Shown: positions 22,949 to 33,269 of the stretch, piece after piece | How the letters are laid out: the number at the start of each line of letters is the position of its first letter | Position numbering within the stretch: the stretch's first letter is position 1 | NCBI GenBank assembly: GCA_021234155.1 | Contig: JAJEKV010000113.1 | Span: forward strand, 1,054,001-1,118,000 | Source of the DNA: Isoetes taiwanensis | Taxonomy: Eukaryota > Streptophyta > Lycopodiopsida > Isoetales > Isoetaceae | Length of the DNA stretch: 64,000 nucleotides | Reading direction: 5' to 3' | Translations under genes and position numbers: made by a program | Notes under the pieces: generated by a model | Databases searched by the model: none | What the model was told of the DNA's origin: nothing | Seen by the model: the letters and a program-made list of their open reading frames with translations, nothing else

Positions 22949-24010
22949 TCAAATTGTCTCCAATTCTCTAACCAATTCCATCTTCTTTGCAGATTCTTCC
23001 TTCATGAAATCCAGTTTTTTCACTTCTGTATCTCCAAAAGTGCTTGCCATTTGTGAGATTCCAACAGCAATATCTTCATCAATCTGCAATCTGGACTTCT
23101 TTCTGCCTGTTGGTTTTCCACAAACTCCAGGTTGATTGCATGCTGCGGATCTAGGGGAGGAGGAATCTGTGTTGTTTCCTGTGGGAGTTCGAATGTTTGG
23201 CATTTCATGAACCCTTGGGCTAGCTGAATTGTCAATGTTGACATTGACATTGGGAATCTCTTCAGTACTCTCAAAAGGGTCATCAAAAGCAGCATCAGAA
23301 CCAACTGTCTCAAAGAAACTGTCAGAAAAATTAGTGTGCAAATCCGCAGCCTCAAAGGCTTCATTCCCAAATTCCCCATCATCACCAGCCCCTGGAATGG
23401 GGTTATCAGAAGTCACTCCATATTTGACTTCTTCCATTCTATCAAACCATTGCCAACTTGAAGGTTCTGAACCCGTTTGACTGGAAGCCTCCTTCTCATC
23501 CTTGAATTTTGCCTGTAGCTTATCCCATTTGTTCTTCAATTGCCTGACTTCCACTAATCCATCTACAATTGGTTGCAATTTCACAAGAATTTCTCTCCAT
23601 TGTGAATTAGAAAGATTCAGACTGCCATTGGTAACCACTTTCATTTCATTTAGAAGATTCAGGAAAGTGGAAACACCCTGATCTGTTCATTGGACTGGAG
23701 CCTTCCTATTCTTTGTGTCTATTTGTTTGGAATTTTCTTTTTCAAGAACAACAATAGCCATTGAATTATCGGGCTGATGAGAATCACTCACAGTACTGGG
23801 AGGTGCTTGGATTTCGCTGAGAACTCGTTTGCATCTCTTTTCCTTTGGTGGAGGAGCAGTATCAATAGGCTCGGAATTTGATTCCAAGCTCACGTTCATT
23901 GAAATTTGCCCTGTCATCTTCCGCGTCTTCCTTGGAGCCATTTTTTCAATGCGAGGAGGCACAAAGGGTTTGCTGCTTGAAGGCAGAGCAGATCTGGTTG
24001 CCTTAGACAT
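22949..24010 (-). pseudogene. Harbinger Myb/SANT-like partner protein, one nonsense codon
   Basis: The minus strand reads 353 codons from the ATG at 24010 to a stop at 22949, interrupted once by TGA at 23689-23687. The downstream frame is unchanged. After the stop the sequence reads TDQGVSTFLNLLNEMKV, then NGSLNLSNSQWREILVKL, and LKNKWDKLQAKF, the Myb/SANT-like trihelix pattern of PIF/Harbinger partner proteins and plant L10-interacting-like proteins. In that family the first residue of the motif is Trp (WTD..), so the TGA most simply derives from TGG. A Ser/Pro/Asp-rich linker and a C-terminal helix ending KKMELVRELETI follow. The partner normally binds the element ends and helps the transposase enter the nucleus. 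This copy would make only the disordered 107-residue start. Confidence 0.8.
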
Positions 24011-24080
24011 CCTTGTCTATAGAAATCAAGCTAATCAACCAAGAAACAATACCTGCCGGATCAGAATTTGACAAGAGAAC

Positions 24081-25157
24081 AATGTCGTCGATTCGCGTAG
24101 CGAATCGCCATTCTTGCTCAAGACGAGCATGCATGCATTGCATGCGTTGCATGCATGCATCGCATGCGTTTTGGGCCGTTCTTCAGGTTGGGCGTTTGCT
24201 ACTTATTGCGGAGTTCTTCATCGACGTTTCATCGGCGCTTCCTCTTCTCTCAGCAGTACCTTATTCTCTTTGAATTGTTTCCAGGCAGGGGAGGGGCTTC
24301 TTCCTGCCTGGTTTGGCCAATTTGGCGTTGCTTTCCTGCTGTCCTTTCCGGCCTTTAGCCTTCATCCTGTGACCTTCGTCCTCGATCCTAGTTTGTTAAG
24401 GAAGTCCTTTGGTATTCGGGCGCTTTGTTGGTTTCATGCGAGTCGCAGTGCAAGAATGTCGTCGATTCGCGTAGCGAATCGCCATTCTTGCTCAAGACGA
24501 GCATGCATGCATTGCATGCGTTGCATGCATGCATCGCATGCGTTTTGGGCCGTTCTTCAGGTTGGGCGTTTGCTACTTATTGCGGAGTTCTTCATCGACG
24601 TTTCATCGGGCTTCCTCTTCTTCTCCGGTGAAGCACCTTATTCTCTTTGAACCCACCCTCCCCTTCTTCTTTTTTTTATATTTTGTACAAGTTCTTTTAT
24701 CATGTTTTTCCACCCGATGGGTGATGCTTTTTTCCACCTATTGGGTGATGCTATTCTTTGGTATGTTTTCGTTTGTTGTGTTGGTGATGTGTGTACAGTT
24801 GTTGGCGCCATCCGCTTTGACTTCTCCATGCGGGGGGTTTTGGGAGCGATTCTATGCCTTACGCTTGTCTAAGCCCCGTTGCGAAGGCTTATCACTAGGT
24901 TTTTCCTCGAAAACCGAAAAGGGCGGGTTTTTAATCCCGTGATAAGCTTTCGGCAGTACATCAGCCACTCATCTATTAGCATTGTATTTGTTTTGGGGTC
25001 CAAATGATATAATTGATTTTCCCTTTATTTTTGTGGGTAGTTCGCGATGTGTGCGGCTATCCACCGGCCCACCATTGTAGAAATCTGCTGAGATGAATGA
25101 GAAGCCTATCTATTCGGGCGCTTTGTTGGTTTCATGCGAGTCGCAGTGCAAGAATGT
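24081..25157 (+). repeat. Nested direct repeats with CATGCA-rich cores
   Basis: A block of about 170 bases starting AATGTCGTCGATTCGCG occurs at 24081-24253 and again at 24455-24627. A 45-base block TATTCGGGCGCTTTG..GTGCAAGAATGT closes each unit, at 24413-24459 and 25111-25157. The units differ in the middle: unit 1 has 160 bases of spacer, unit 2 about 480 bases of unrelated sequence. Each large block contains a run of CATGCA/GCATGC motifs (24127-24171, 24499-24543). No coding function is apparent. This could be two copies of a small non-autonomous element, one of them carrying an insertion. Confidence 0.75.
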
Positions 25158-26663
25158 AAGATCGAATTGAAATGAATTTACAAGGATCGAATGGGCTGAG
25201 AAATACAGAGGCAAAAATCAATAAAGATGATGGAAGAATTAGGGGAATTCAAGGAATTGCGGTGTTGAAGACCAAGAACAGGGGAAAAATGGCTAGGGGA
25301 TTTCGACGAGGGAAATTTTTCGGTCATGAAATTCAAGGCGACATAATTTTGGGGGTTGTTTAGTTAGTGGCTAATGGAAACGCCCCTAACGGCTGTTAGG
25401 GGCAAATCATCTCTCGAGGTGAGAGTTAACTTTTCCCACTCTCACCCATCTCTCATTCTCTCTCGCCTCTCGTATTCTCTCGTATTCTCTCTCATCTACT
25501 CTAAGTTCGCATGTGGCCAAGGCATCTCTCTCTCTCTCTCGGGGAGAAAAGCGTGAAGTATGCAATGCTTGTAGTATACCTATAGTGGGAGCATTATGCC
25601 ATATGCAGCATGTATGTCTTTCTACGCGATTGGTGGGAGTTTTATCTCTAAAACGAGGTAAGTTTTCCCTCAGCTTGTTTAATATTATGCATCATATATA
25701 GTCTGCTACGGTTCGGAGCATGTTTGTCAAAAACAATTGTTAGACTAGTGTTTGTAACTGGAAACCTTGGTTTATGGCACTATGGTTACAATATACATGT
25801 AGAATTCAGCTCATGGCAGCAAAACATGACTAAGAATACTCAAAATTCTAGTACGGTAGATGACTGATCAGAATTGTAATGGGCCAGTTTAAGGAAATAA
25901 GAATTACTACAGTTTCTTTGCCTTCTCTAGGTAGAAAGGCACAACAGATGGGAAATGAAGCAGTTGGCCAAAATGATCACAAGAAGATAAGAGGCGAAAT
26001 TGCTGAGTAATATGATTGTTTGGGCAAATAGAAGTGTAATAATATGTGGCAGGTTTTGGAGTCTAATCTGATATGTTTCAGCAAGTATGGCAGATGCAAA
26101 TATTGTAAATGATGTTAATGCTACTGCAATCAATGACAAGTTGTTGATCCTTAATTTGCGTTCTGGTGTAATAATCAGTTCAATGTGGTCTACAAAAAAT
26201 GCCACTACAATTGAACCTAATTACCCTTTCAGTTCAAACAATGGAACGTGGATGCTCAAATCACGGTTTAAATTTTCTTGCTTCAAAAAACAGCTAAAAG
26301 GCTATGATAATTTGCAAAAGATAGGGATATGCGATTGGGATAGTTGGCCTTTTATCATGCAAAATATACACGGGTATGAGCCATGGGAAATAAGGAATTC
26401 AGTATATGTCGAGTCATGATGCTACTAAATAACTTGGATGGGTAGACGATTTCGTGGGTTTCATGGAGGTGGGACCTCCCTACATTATTGGCGAGGAGGT
26501 GGGCTACTTAAACCTTAACACAATGGATGGGATATTACCCCTCTCGCCTTGGAAAGGGATAGGGGTACTTTAATTGGTTGGGGTGCAATGCGGCTGGCAC
26601 AATGGTTTGGGTTGATCAATAAAATACCCTCTATGGTGTAAGTTTATCCACCATTGTGGCATC
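25158..26663. other. Mostly unassigned sequence
   Basis: Contains the palindrome at 25382-25403 (listed separately), a short CT run at 25527-25539 and one open frame of 110 codons at 26087-26419 (plus strand, starting MADANIVNDVNATAI) with coding-like composition but no family that I recognise. It might belong to the LINE that follows. Otherwise nothing. Confidence 0.3.
25382..25403. repeat. Perfect inverted repeat, possible transposon end
   Basis: GCCCCTAAC, four bases, then GTTAGGGGC: a 9-bp stem palindrome. A looser version of its core (CTAACAGC..CCGTTAG) is at 19961-19977, on the other side of the Harbinger genes. Confidence 0.5.
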
Positions 26664-26861
26664 ATGCCTTCACAAGGACATCTGAGAGGAAAACAAACTG
26701 ACACATACCAAGAATGGCTAGGCCTAGTGGATAATAAAATTTTGACTCCGCTAGCTGCAATCTCTGAAATTGGAAGTAACTTGCTCTGCCATCTTGACAA
26801 GGGGGGAAGCGACGAGGGGTACGTGATAAGGGGTGATGTCACTCGAGTAGATAAATTATGA
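26664..26861 (+). pseudogene. LINE ORF1, C-terminal part
   Basis: Open frame of 65 codons (from MPSQGHLRGKQ to VTRVDKL) whose TGA overlaps the ATG of ORF2 by four bases (ATGA at 26858-26861). Its N-terminal part is not recovered upstream. Assigned as ORF1 by position only. Confidence 0.4.
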
Positions 26862-27492
26862 AGATTGTTTCGTGGAACCTTCGGGGAATCAAGGGACCTC
26901 TAAAGAGGGCTAGAGTTCTAGCAGCAATGAGATCAATGGATGCAGATATCCTATTTATACAGGAACATAGACTTCCAGACTTCAAGGCTAGTTCCGTAGG
27001 TGCTTGGGTAGGTAATCAGTACTCCTCTTTTACTTGTGCTGCCCGAGGGGGTACATGAACTTTATGGAAGGATTTAACTAGTAAGCTGCAATATGCAGGG
27101 ACAGATGGTAGGTGGCAGGGTGTGCAATTTAATACAAATGGGATTCAATGGGGAGTGACTAACATAAGCCCCGTGGAAAGAGCCATTCTATGGAAGGAAA
27201 TTAAGGACTGGGTGATCACGGCCAAAGGGGCCAATTGGGTACCGAGTGGTAACTTTAATATGACGGATATTTGGGATAAAAAATTGGCCTATACTGGGGA
27301 ACCTACTAGGTGAGGATTCACCCAAGCATGGGACTCCCTTCTCAACTATTGTGGTTTTGTTCTTCTCCCACCATCAAACACTACCGTGGTCTAATAAACA
27401 AAAGGAATGGACGTAGTTTATTGCCTATTAGACAAATTTTACGTGGCTAACAAGTCAGCCCCTTCATGGATCGGTGTCATGTGGAAGGAGAA
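26858..27492 (+). pseudogene. LINE ORF2, endonuclease domain
   Basis: Starts MKIVSWNLRGIKGPLKRARV with QEHRLP following, the exonuclease-endonuclease-phosphatase fold of LINE ORF2; W..L.G and the Glu of QEH are the typical first catalytic motifs. In-frame stops occur at about 27056 and 27311, and the reading is picked up after each. It ends at the inserted LTR element. Needed for target-primed reverse transcription in the family; inactive here. Confidence 0.75.
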
Positions 27493-28222
27493 TGATACAA
27501 ACAGTTTTCCTCGTGCAAAAACTGCCAAACAGTTAATCAAAACAACCTCGAAACTCTAGATAAGTTCTTTTTTAAGACAACTTCTCCACCCAACCGCTCG
27601 ATTTGCAAACACGACAAGACTGGCCTCAAACTCTTCCCAATTCTGAGAGTCTGCTAACCGGCTGGATAGCCTCTCTAAGATTCTTTGGAATACTCCAAAA
27701 CTAAGGAAAGCATTCAATCAACAATTTACTAATAATCTAAGGCAAGATTGGGCGATCAGACCACAAGATACTTCCCGCTCCCCTCTTTTTTAGCGGATCG
27801 TGAGCTTCTTGTTCTATTCTAAAAGGTGTTTTTTAATCTATATTTGGCTTTGCCTTTTTCCCTTATGCTGAATCCGGCCATCTCATAACCTTTTGTTGCT
27901 AAACTTAGCAGTTTCGGATGCCCTTTTCCTGCAATCCGACCAGATGCGCTGGCCCAGGAGTTATTTCTGGATTTGTTCGATCCCTTTTTACTAATCTTTT
28001 TGTTAACTGATTCGTTGTGTTTATTTAAACGGTTGTTTCGATTTCAATAGTTCCTTTATTATAGCCTTTAACATTTCAATGGTTCCCTTCTTTTTAATTT
28101 ATCATTTAAAACTCCTAAGGTTAAACATTCAATCAAGGTTATAAAATAGAAAGGCCCTTGCCTCTGTGTTTGTCTCTGCAAATCCTTACTCTGAGCCACG
28201 CCCCTAAGCTAGTGCCATAACA
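27493..28222 (-). repeat. 3' LTR of the gag-only element
   Basis: Read on the minus strand it is TGTTATGG..TGTATCA, 730 bases. It differs from the other LTR at scattered positions by eye, indicating an older insertion than the copia element. Confidence 0.85.
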
Positions 28223-28560
28223 ATTCCCTCCTTTCCCAAGCCTGATCGTCCTCGATCGTCTGCCTTAGAGAAGTAACAATCTTTCCCAAATCTAGTCAAC
28301 TGACTATCTACTTTGCTGGAATAACCACCTTTCTTTCCAAGCTAGTCACCTGACTATCTGCTTTGAAAGGATTTCTTCTAGGCTGGTAAACTTACCATCT
28401 GCCTAATAATTCTAAGGGTCTGGCTTCTATACTGCAGTCACAGTTGCCCCCTTCTAAACTCTAGAGCAACATTCATTTGAAAAACTTCCATTATCTCAAA
28501 TCAAACGAATACAATGCTCAAACCATTCAACAAACACATGTCCTACATAGACGTTTTACT

Positions 28561-29645
28561 CTATTTATCTTTACCCACATAGCCGATTTGAAGCCGACTT
28601 CTTTCATAGGCTTCCGCCTTTTCTTTGTCAAACTTAGCGTGGGAACTTTCAGGGACCTTTTCAAGAACTTCTTCTGCAACGCGAACATGGGCAATCTGCG
28701 CAGATGTTCGGGCTTTTGCTCGAGCATCCTCCTTTGGTCGCTCAGGATCCCCTTTGGATATAACTTTTGGACATTGATTCTTATAGTGAGGACCTCCCAA
28801 GATATAAAACATCCTCCCCGGGGCTTTTTGTTTGCTTTGGCCATCCCAAGACTCTCCATTGCTTCCCTTCGTCCGGGTTTCATCATTGCCAAGCAAGGCA
28901 CTTACTCGATACCTCTTATTCTCTCTTTCAGATACCTTGCCATTATCTGGCTTAAAATTCTTCTCTTGAGGGTACCCCTCCCAGATATTGTACTGCATTA
29001 TACTAGGATTGAGTTTCATCTCTGCGGCTTCAGCCTTTCGCACTGCTTCATCAATAGTCGATGGTTCTGCAAAACATAGCTCTCAAGATATAATGGATCT
29101 CAGAGTCCGCCTACAAATTTTCGTGATCACTTCACTTTCGGATAGTCCTTCCGGGTGTAATTCTTCCATGCATCGCTAAGTAGGAGAACTTGGAGTAAAA
29201 ATGATGTACCAATTCATGTTCCCCTTGCTTAAAGAGATCCCACTGTCTTTTAAGATCTAGATAATAATTTGCATGCAAGTTGTGCGATTCGAATGCTTTT
29301 CTAAAAGCAGCCCAGGTTTTTTATCTGAGGTAACAATTTCTTCCGTCCTTGCCACCAGATTCTGGCTACATTAGTTAAATATTTGTCCATGGCTTGCAGT
29401 TTCTGCTCCTCCGTAGCTTTGACTCTTTCAAAGAAACTTTCCCAACTTGCCAAGAATCCCAGAACTGTTGGTGGACTCCGTTTATCTCCTGCATATGACG
29501 GCATTCCTCCTACCTTCTCCAACCATTTAATTCGACCCGGTTCTGACATTAGAAGCAACAGTAGGAGAATCAGGTAGTGATGGAGTAACTGGTGGCGTAT
29601 TTGCAGGCAAAGGAGGCTGTTGGAATATATCTGGCAAATACCCAT
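28561..29645 (-). pseudogene. Degenerate gag of the LTR element
   Basis: Two minus-strand stretches carry gag character. One, at 29300-29545, has SEPGRIKWLEKVGGMPSYAG, FLASWESFFERVKATEEQKL and ARIWWQGRKK. The other, at 28561-29043, has EAVRKAEAAEMKLN and a relic zinc knuckle FYILGGPHYKNQCPK, in which the first two Cys are replaced but His and the last Cys remain. The frame is broken between them. This resembles retrotransposon gag proteins of plant Ty3-type elements. Confidence 0.6.
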
Positions 29646-29815
29646 ACAGAACTGCTACATATTCAAGTTTCCTTTGATTTTCCTCAAAACTAGCAGATGT
29701 AGGCATGCCAATCTATACTGCAATCTGCGCAGCATCATTCATAGCCTGATTATACTGGTCTACAGGAAGATTAAATTTGTTCTGGGTCATTTCACAGAAT
29801 CTTAGGATGTCACAT

Positions 29816-29826
29816 CTCTGATACCA
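29816..29826 (-). promoter_or_regulatory. Primer-binding site (initiator Met tRNA)
   Basis: Minus strand TGGTATCAGAG, two bases from the end of the 5' LTR, complementary to the 3' end of plant initiator tRNA-Met. It fixes the orientation of the element. Confidence 0.85.
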
Positions 29827-29828
29827 AT

Positions 29829-30558
29829 TGATACAAACGGTCTTTCCTGTCTGCAAAACTGTCAAACACGGTTAATCAAAACAACCTGGAAACTCCAGAT
29901 AAGTTCTTTCGGCACAACTTCTCCACCCAACCGGGCTCTGATGTGCAAACATGACAAAACTGGCCTCAAACTCTTTCCAATTCTGAGAGTCTGCTAACCG
30001 GCTGGATAGCCTGTCTGGGATTCTTTGGAATACTCCAAAACTAAGGAAAGCATTCAATCAACAATTTACTAGTAATCTAAGGCAAGATTGGGAGATCAGA
30101 CCACAAGATACTTCAGGCTCCCCTCTTTTTAGCAGATCGTGAGCTTTTTGTTCTATTCTAAAAGGTGTTTTTTAATCTATATTTGGCTTTGCCTTTTTCC
30201 CTTATGCTGAATCCGGCCATCTCAGAACCTTTTGCTGCTAAACTTAGCAGTTCAGGATGCCCTTTTCCTGCAATCTGGCCAGATGCGATGGCCCAGGAGT
30301 TATTTCCGGATTTGTTCGATCCCTTTTTACTAATCTTTCATTTGTTAACTGATTCGTTGTTTTTATTTAAACGGTTGTTTCGATTTCAATAGTTCCTTTA
30401 TTATAGCCTTTAACATTTCAATGGTTCCCTTCTTTTATAAGTTATAATTTAAAACTCCTAAGGTTAAACATTCAATCAAGGTTATAAAAGCCCTTGCCTC
30501 TGTGTTTGTCTCTGCAAATCCTTGCTCTGAGCCACGCCCCCAAGCTAGTGCCGTAACA
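29829..30558 (-). repeat. 5' LTR of the gag-only element
   Basis: Partner of the LTR at 27493, also 730 bases, TG..CA on the minus strand, adjacent to the primer-binding site. Confidence 0.85.
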
Positions 30559-33269
30559 GAGACCTTGCCTTTTCCCAGTCAGATCATGTCCCACAGAAAC
30601 TAATATTTGAAGATCTTCTTTCTGCCAGACGAAGAGGAAATGCCCCCTTTAAATTCAATAGAGGGCTCGTAAGGAAGGATCTCTTTTGCACACCATTCAA
30701 GGAATATCTTTTAGCGCAGTTGAGGGATGAGGGACTTCCTAGTATGAAGGCCTGGATCAGGAAGAATGCCGATATGAAGGGTTTGGATAAAAAAATGGGG
30801 TAAGCTGCGGCCTACCAAATCTAGGGCAACTAAGGTTGACCTATGTAACCAAATTCGGCAAGTTAAACAAGCTTTGTTTCTAGACCCCTTCAATATCGCC
30901 AATCGCATTAATTTGTGGAAGAGCTAGAGGTCATAATAAGAGCGATAGAAGAGGAAGAGGACCGAGGGGCTGCTGTTAGATCAAAGATCAAATGGTATGC
31001 AGACGTTGACCATGAAAGCTCTAAATGTTTTTTTAGATTGGCAGGAGCAAGGATGGCTGAGAATAGTATCACTTCAGTTCTAAATGATCAGAATGTAGTT
31101 CTTAGACTGTGTTCCTTAGCTTTTGGCAAGTCTCCAGGACCTGATGGGTTCCCTCCAGAGTTCTATGTAAAATTTTGGGACATACTTGAGCCATTCTTTA
31201 CTGCTGCAGTCAAGGGTGCATGGACAGCTAAATATCTTCACCCGGCTCTAGCAACGAGCTTTATCTCGTTGATTCCAAAAGTTAATGAGCCCCAGGTGCT
31301 AAATGAATGGAGACCAATAGCACTAACCAATGTGCTGTACAAAGTAATCATGAAGGTCATTGCCAATGATATGAAGCCAATCTTAACCTGTTCAATTGGA
31401 CGTGAACAATCAGCTTTTCTCCCAGGCAGGTACATTTTGGATAACTATCTGGCAGCCAGAGAGGGGCTCCATGGTGCAAGTTATCTCATCAGAACTGTGT
31501 GATGTTGAAGCTAGATTTTCGTAGAGTCTTTGAGCTCAGAAAGGGGATCAGGCAGAGGTGTCCCCTTGCTCCTTACTTTTTTCTAATCATGGCAAATCTC
31601 TTAACATGCATGGTGAAAAGCTTGATAATCAGGGGATTGCTAAATGGATTACTTCCTCCATGCACCAATCAAGAATTGACTATTATGCAATATGCCAACG
31701 ATATCTTCCTTTTCCTAAGAAGACATTGATACAAGGGTTAGGGCTTGGAACTACCATATAGTGACAGTACGAAGACGACTAAGCTTTTGGGTATGCCACT
31801 CAACCTTGGAGAAAATTTGAAAGGTCTTTGGTCACCAATTATAGAAAGAATTCAAAAAAGGTTAACCTCTAGCCTTGCAAATCCCTATCCAATATGGGGA
31901 GAGTGACAGTAGCTAATGCAATCCTTAATGCTACCCATATTTATTACTCTTCGGCTATTGTGGCACAAATATATATATACGACCAGTTATTGGTACTTAT
32001 TCGTAAATCCATATTTGGAGGGGGGGGGGGATAGCTGGGGTTGCGTGGTCAGAAATGTGCCGAGATAGAAAAGATGAGGGATTGGGATGTAAAGACTCAA
32101 TGGTACAAGGGAAGGTCCTGACAACTAAATTTGCATCCCCGACTTTTGCCTTTGTATTACTGGCTGAGTATACTTTGGAACAATTTGGGTGAGGAATACG
32201 CTCCCCTTGCACTTGTACACCCTCGAGTATTTACTAAATGGCGTGCCGCTGGAGTTTGTAAGGTAGGGCAGTTGTTGGAAAATGATAGATGGATTACATG
32301 GACAAGATTTAAAGTTTTAGTCCCAGGTGCTGGGGAAGGTGATAGGAAGATCTTTAGGAAGATTATGGTGAATGTCAATATGCTTTCTAGTATTGTAGGG
32401 GAAGAGGACAAATGGCTATGTGGGGATGGAGCAGAGTATAAAGTCAGGAAGTTGTATGGATTGCGATGCTGGATCAGTCTACAAGAAGGAGTTTACACTA
32501 TGACATGGTTGATGAATAAGGGAGTTGTTCAACATGATCTTTGCCCTCTCGGATGTAGACTCAGAGACAATGGATCACCTCTTCTTTTGTCCGATCATAG
32601 GAGACTTCTGGAGATGGGTTTGTCCAATTATTGGGCTACAAGTGTGTCAGCTATCATGGCCGGCCATTCTAACCAATATAGATGCAGACTTTATTCGACT
32701 CACTTTAACCAATATATCAATATGTTGCATCTGGAAACACCGATGCGGTGTAGCTCTTGGAGGGTTGTCTGCTTCGGTAACAAAAATTAAGAGCACTTCC
32801 AGTGTGGAGGTAGCCTCATGGCCCTGGCCCAACATCGAAAGTTTGGCCGTAATTACAACAAGAACTTGGATAGAATTGGCAGTCTAAGGGGATTTCAGTC
32901 ATTTTTTAAATGTTACTGGGAGTTGGACTTAAACAGTGTGCAGTAAGGGCAGATGGCCTGCCTGTCACCTGTATGTTCGAAGGTGGATCTTCATATTTAG
33001 TGAGGCTTGCTCCTAAGGTCTTGTTGCTTGGAACTGGTTACTAGCTCCATATAGTATCTAAGTCTAGATGAAGACGGTCAATCCTCTAGTAATCCAGGGC
33101 TAGGGAAGGCTGGAGTGGTAGCTTCTTTAGTACAAGCCTTGACACTTATGAGTAATACCCACGGTGACAAGTCTTTCTATCAATCCCATTTGGGGATATC
33201 CTTTGTAAATTATTACATATTAATAATATATTAATACATACACTTACCCTCAAAAAAAAAAAAAAAAAA
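30559..33269 (+). pseudogene. LINE ORF2, reverse transcriptase and 3' end
   Basis: The reading resumes right of the LTR element. The RT region at 30915-31502 has SPGPDGFPPEFYVKFWDIL, EWRPIALTNVLYKVIMKVIA, EQSAFLPGRYILDN; a stop at 31500 follows. KGIRQRCPLAP and the active-site box come next at 31499-31729, where YADD reads YAND. Further stretches to 32887 read as the C-terminal region with repeated frame changes. The poly(A) at 33252-33269 marks the end. It is dead by several stops and by the altered catalytic box. Confidence 0.75.

Larger units (their letters stand above)
19951..25427. mobile_element. PIF/Harbinger DNA transposon (approximate extent)
   Basis: The element holds a plus-strand transposase (20186-21541) and a minus-strand Myb/SANT-like gene (22949-24010), the standard two-gene pair of PIF/Harbinger elements, plus a third broken frame. 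The ends are uncertain. A CTCGAG motif and a CTAAC..GC..CGTTAG near-palindrome occur on both sides, at 19954-19977 and 25382-25420, and could be part of terminal structures. I could not find a clean inverted repeat with a 3-bp TWA duplication. The repeat block 24081-25157 lies inside this span and may be a later insertion. Confidence 0.5.
27493..30558 (-). mobile_element. Non-autonomous LTR retroelement (gag-only), inserted in the LINE
   Basis: Two LTRs of 730 bases each (27493-28222 and 29829-30558), both TG..CA, flank a 1.6 kb interior. The orientation is minus: a primer-binding site TGGTATCAGAG complementary to the initiator Met tRNA end is at 29826-29816, next to the right LTR, and a purine tract (minus-strand TTGGGAAAGGAGGGAAT) abuts the left LTR at 28223-28240. 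The target duplication is GAGAA/GAGAC (27488-27492, 30559-30563), with one mismatch. The interior has only gag-like sequence, no protease, reverse transcriptase or integrase, so it must have depended on another element. Confidence 0.85.
26664..33269 (+). mobile_element. LINE (non-LTR retrotransposon), decayed and split
   Basis: The element contains the end of an ORF1, an apurinic endonuclease-like domain, a reverse transcriptase and a poly(A) end at 33252-33269. It is interrupted by an LTR retroelement (27493-30558). Multiple stops and frameshifts affect ORF2. The 5' end is not defined; it may lie before 26664. The sequence family (KIVSWNLRGI start, SPGPDGFPPEFY in the RT) is the common plant L1-like type and differs from the LINE at 52165. 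Confidence 0.75.

Noticed and set aside
24114-24942. Several overlapping open frames with HALHACIAC-like sequence
   Set aside because: They arise from the CATGCA-rich repeats and occur twice with the repeat.
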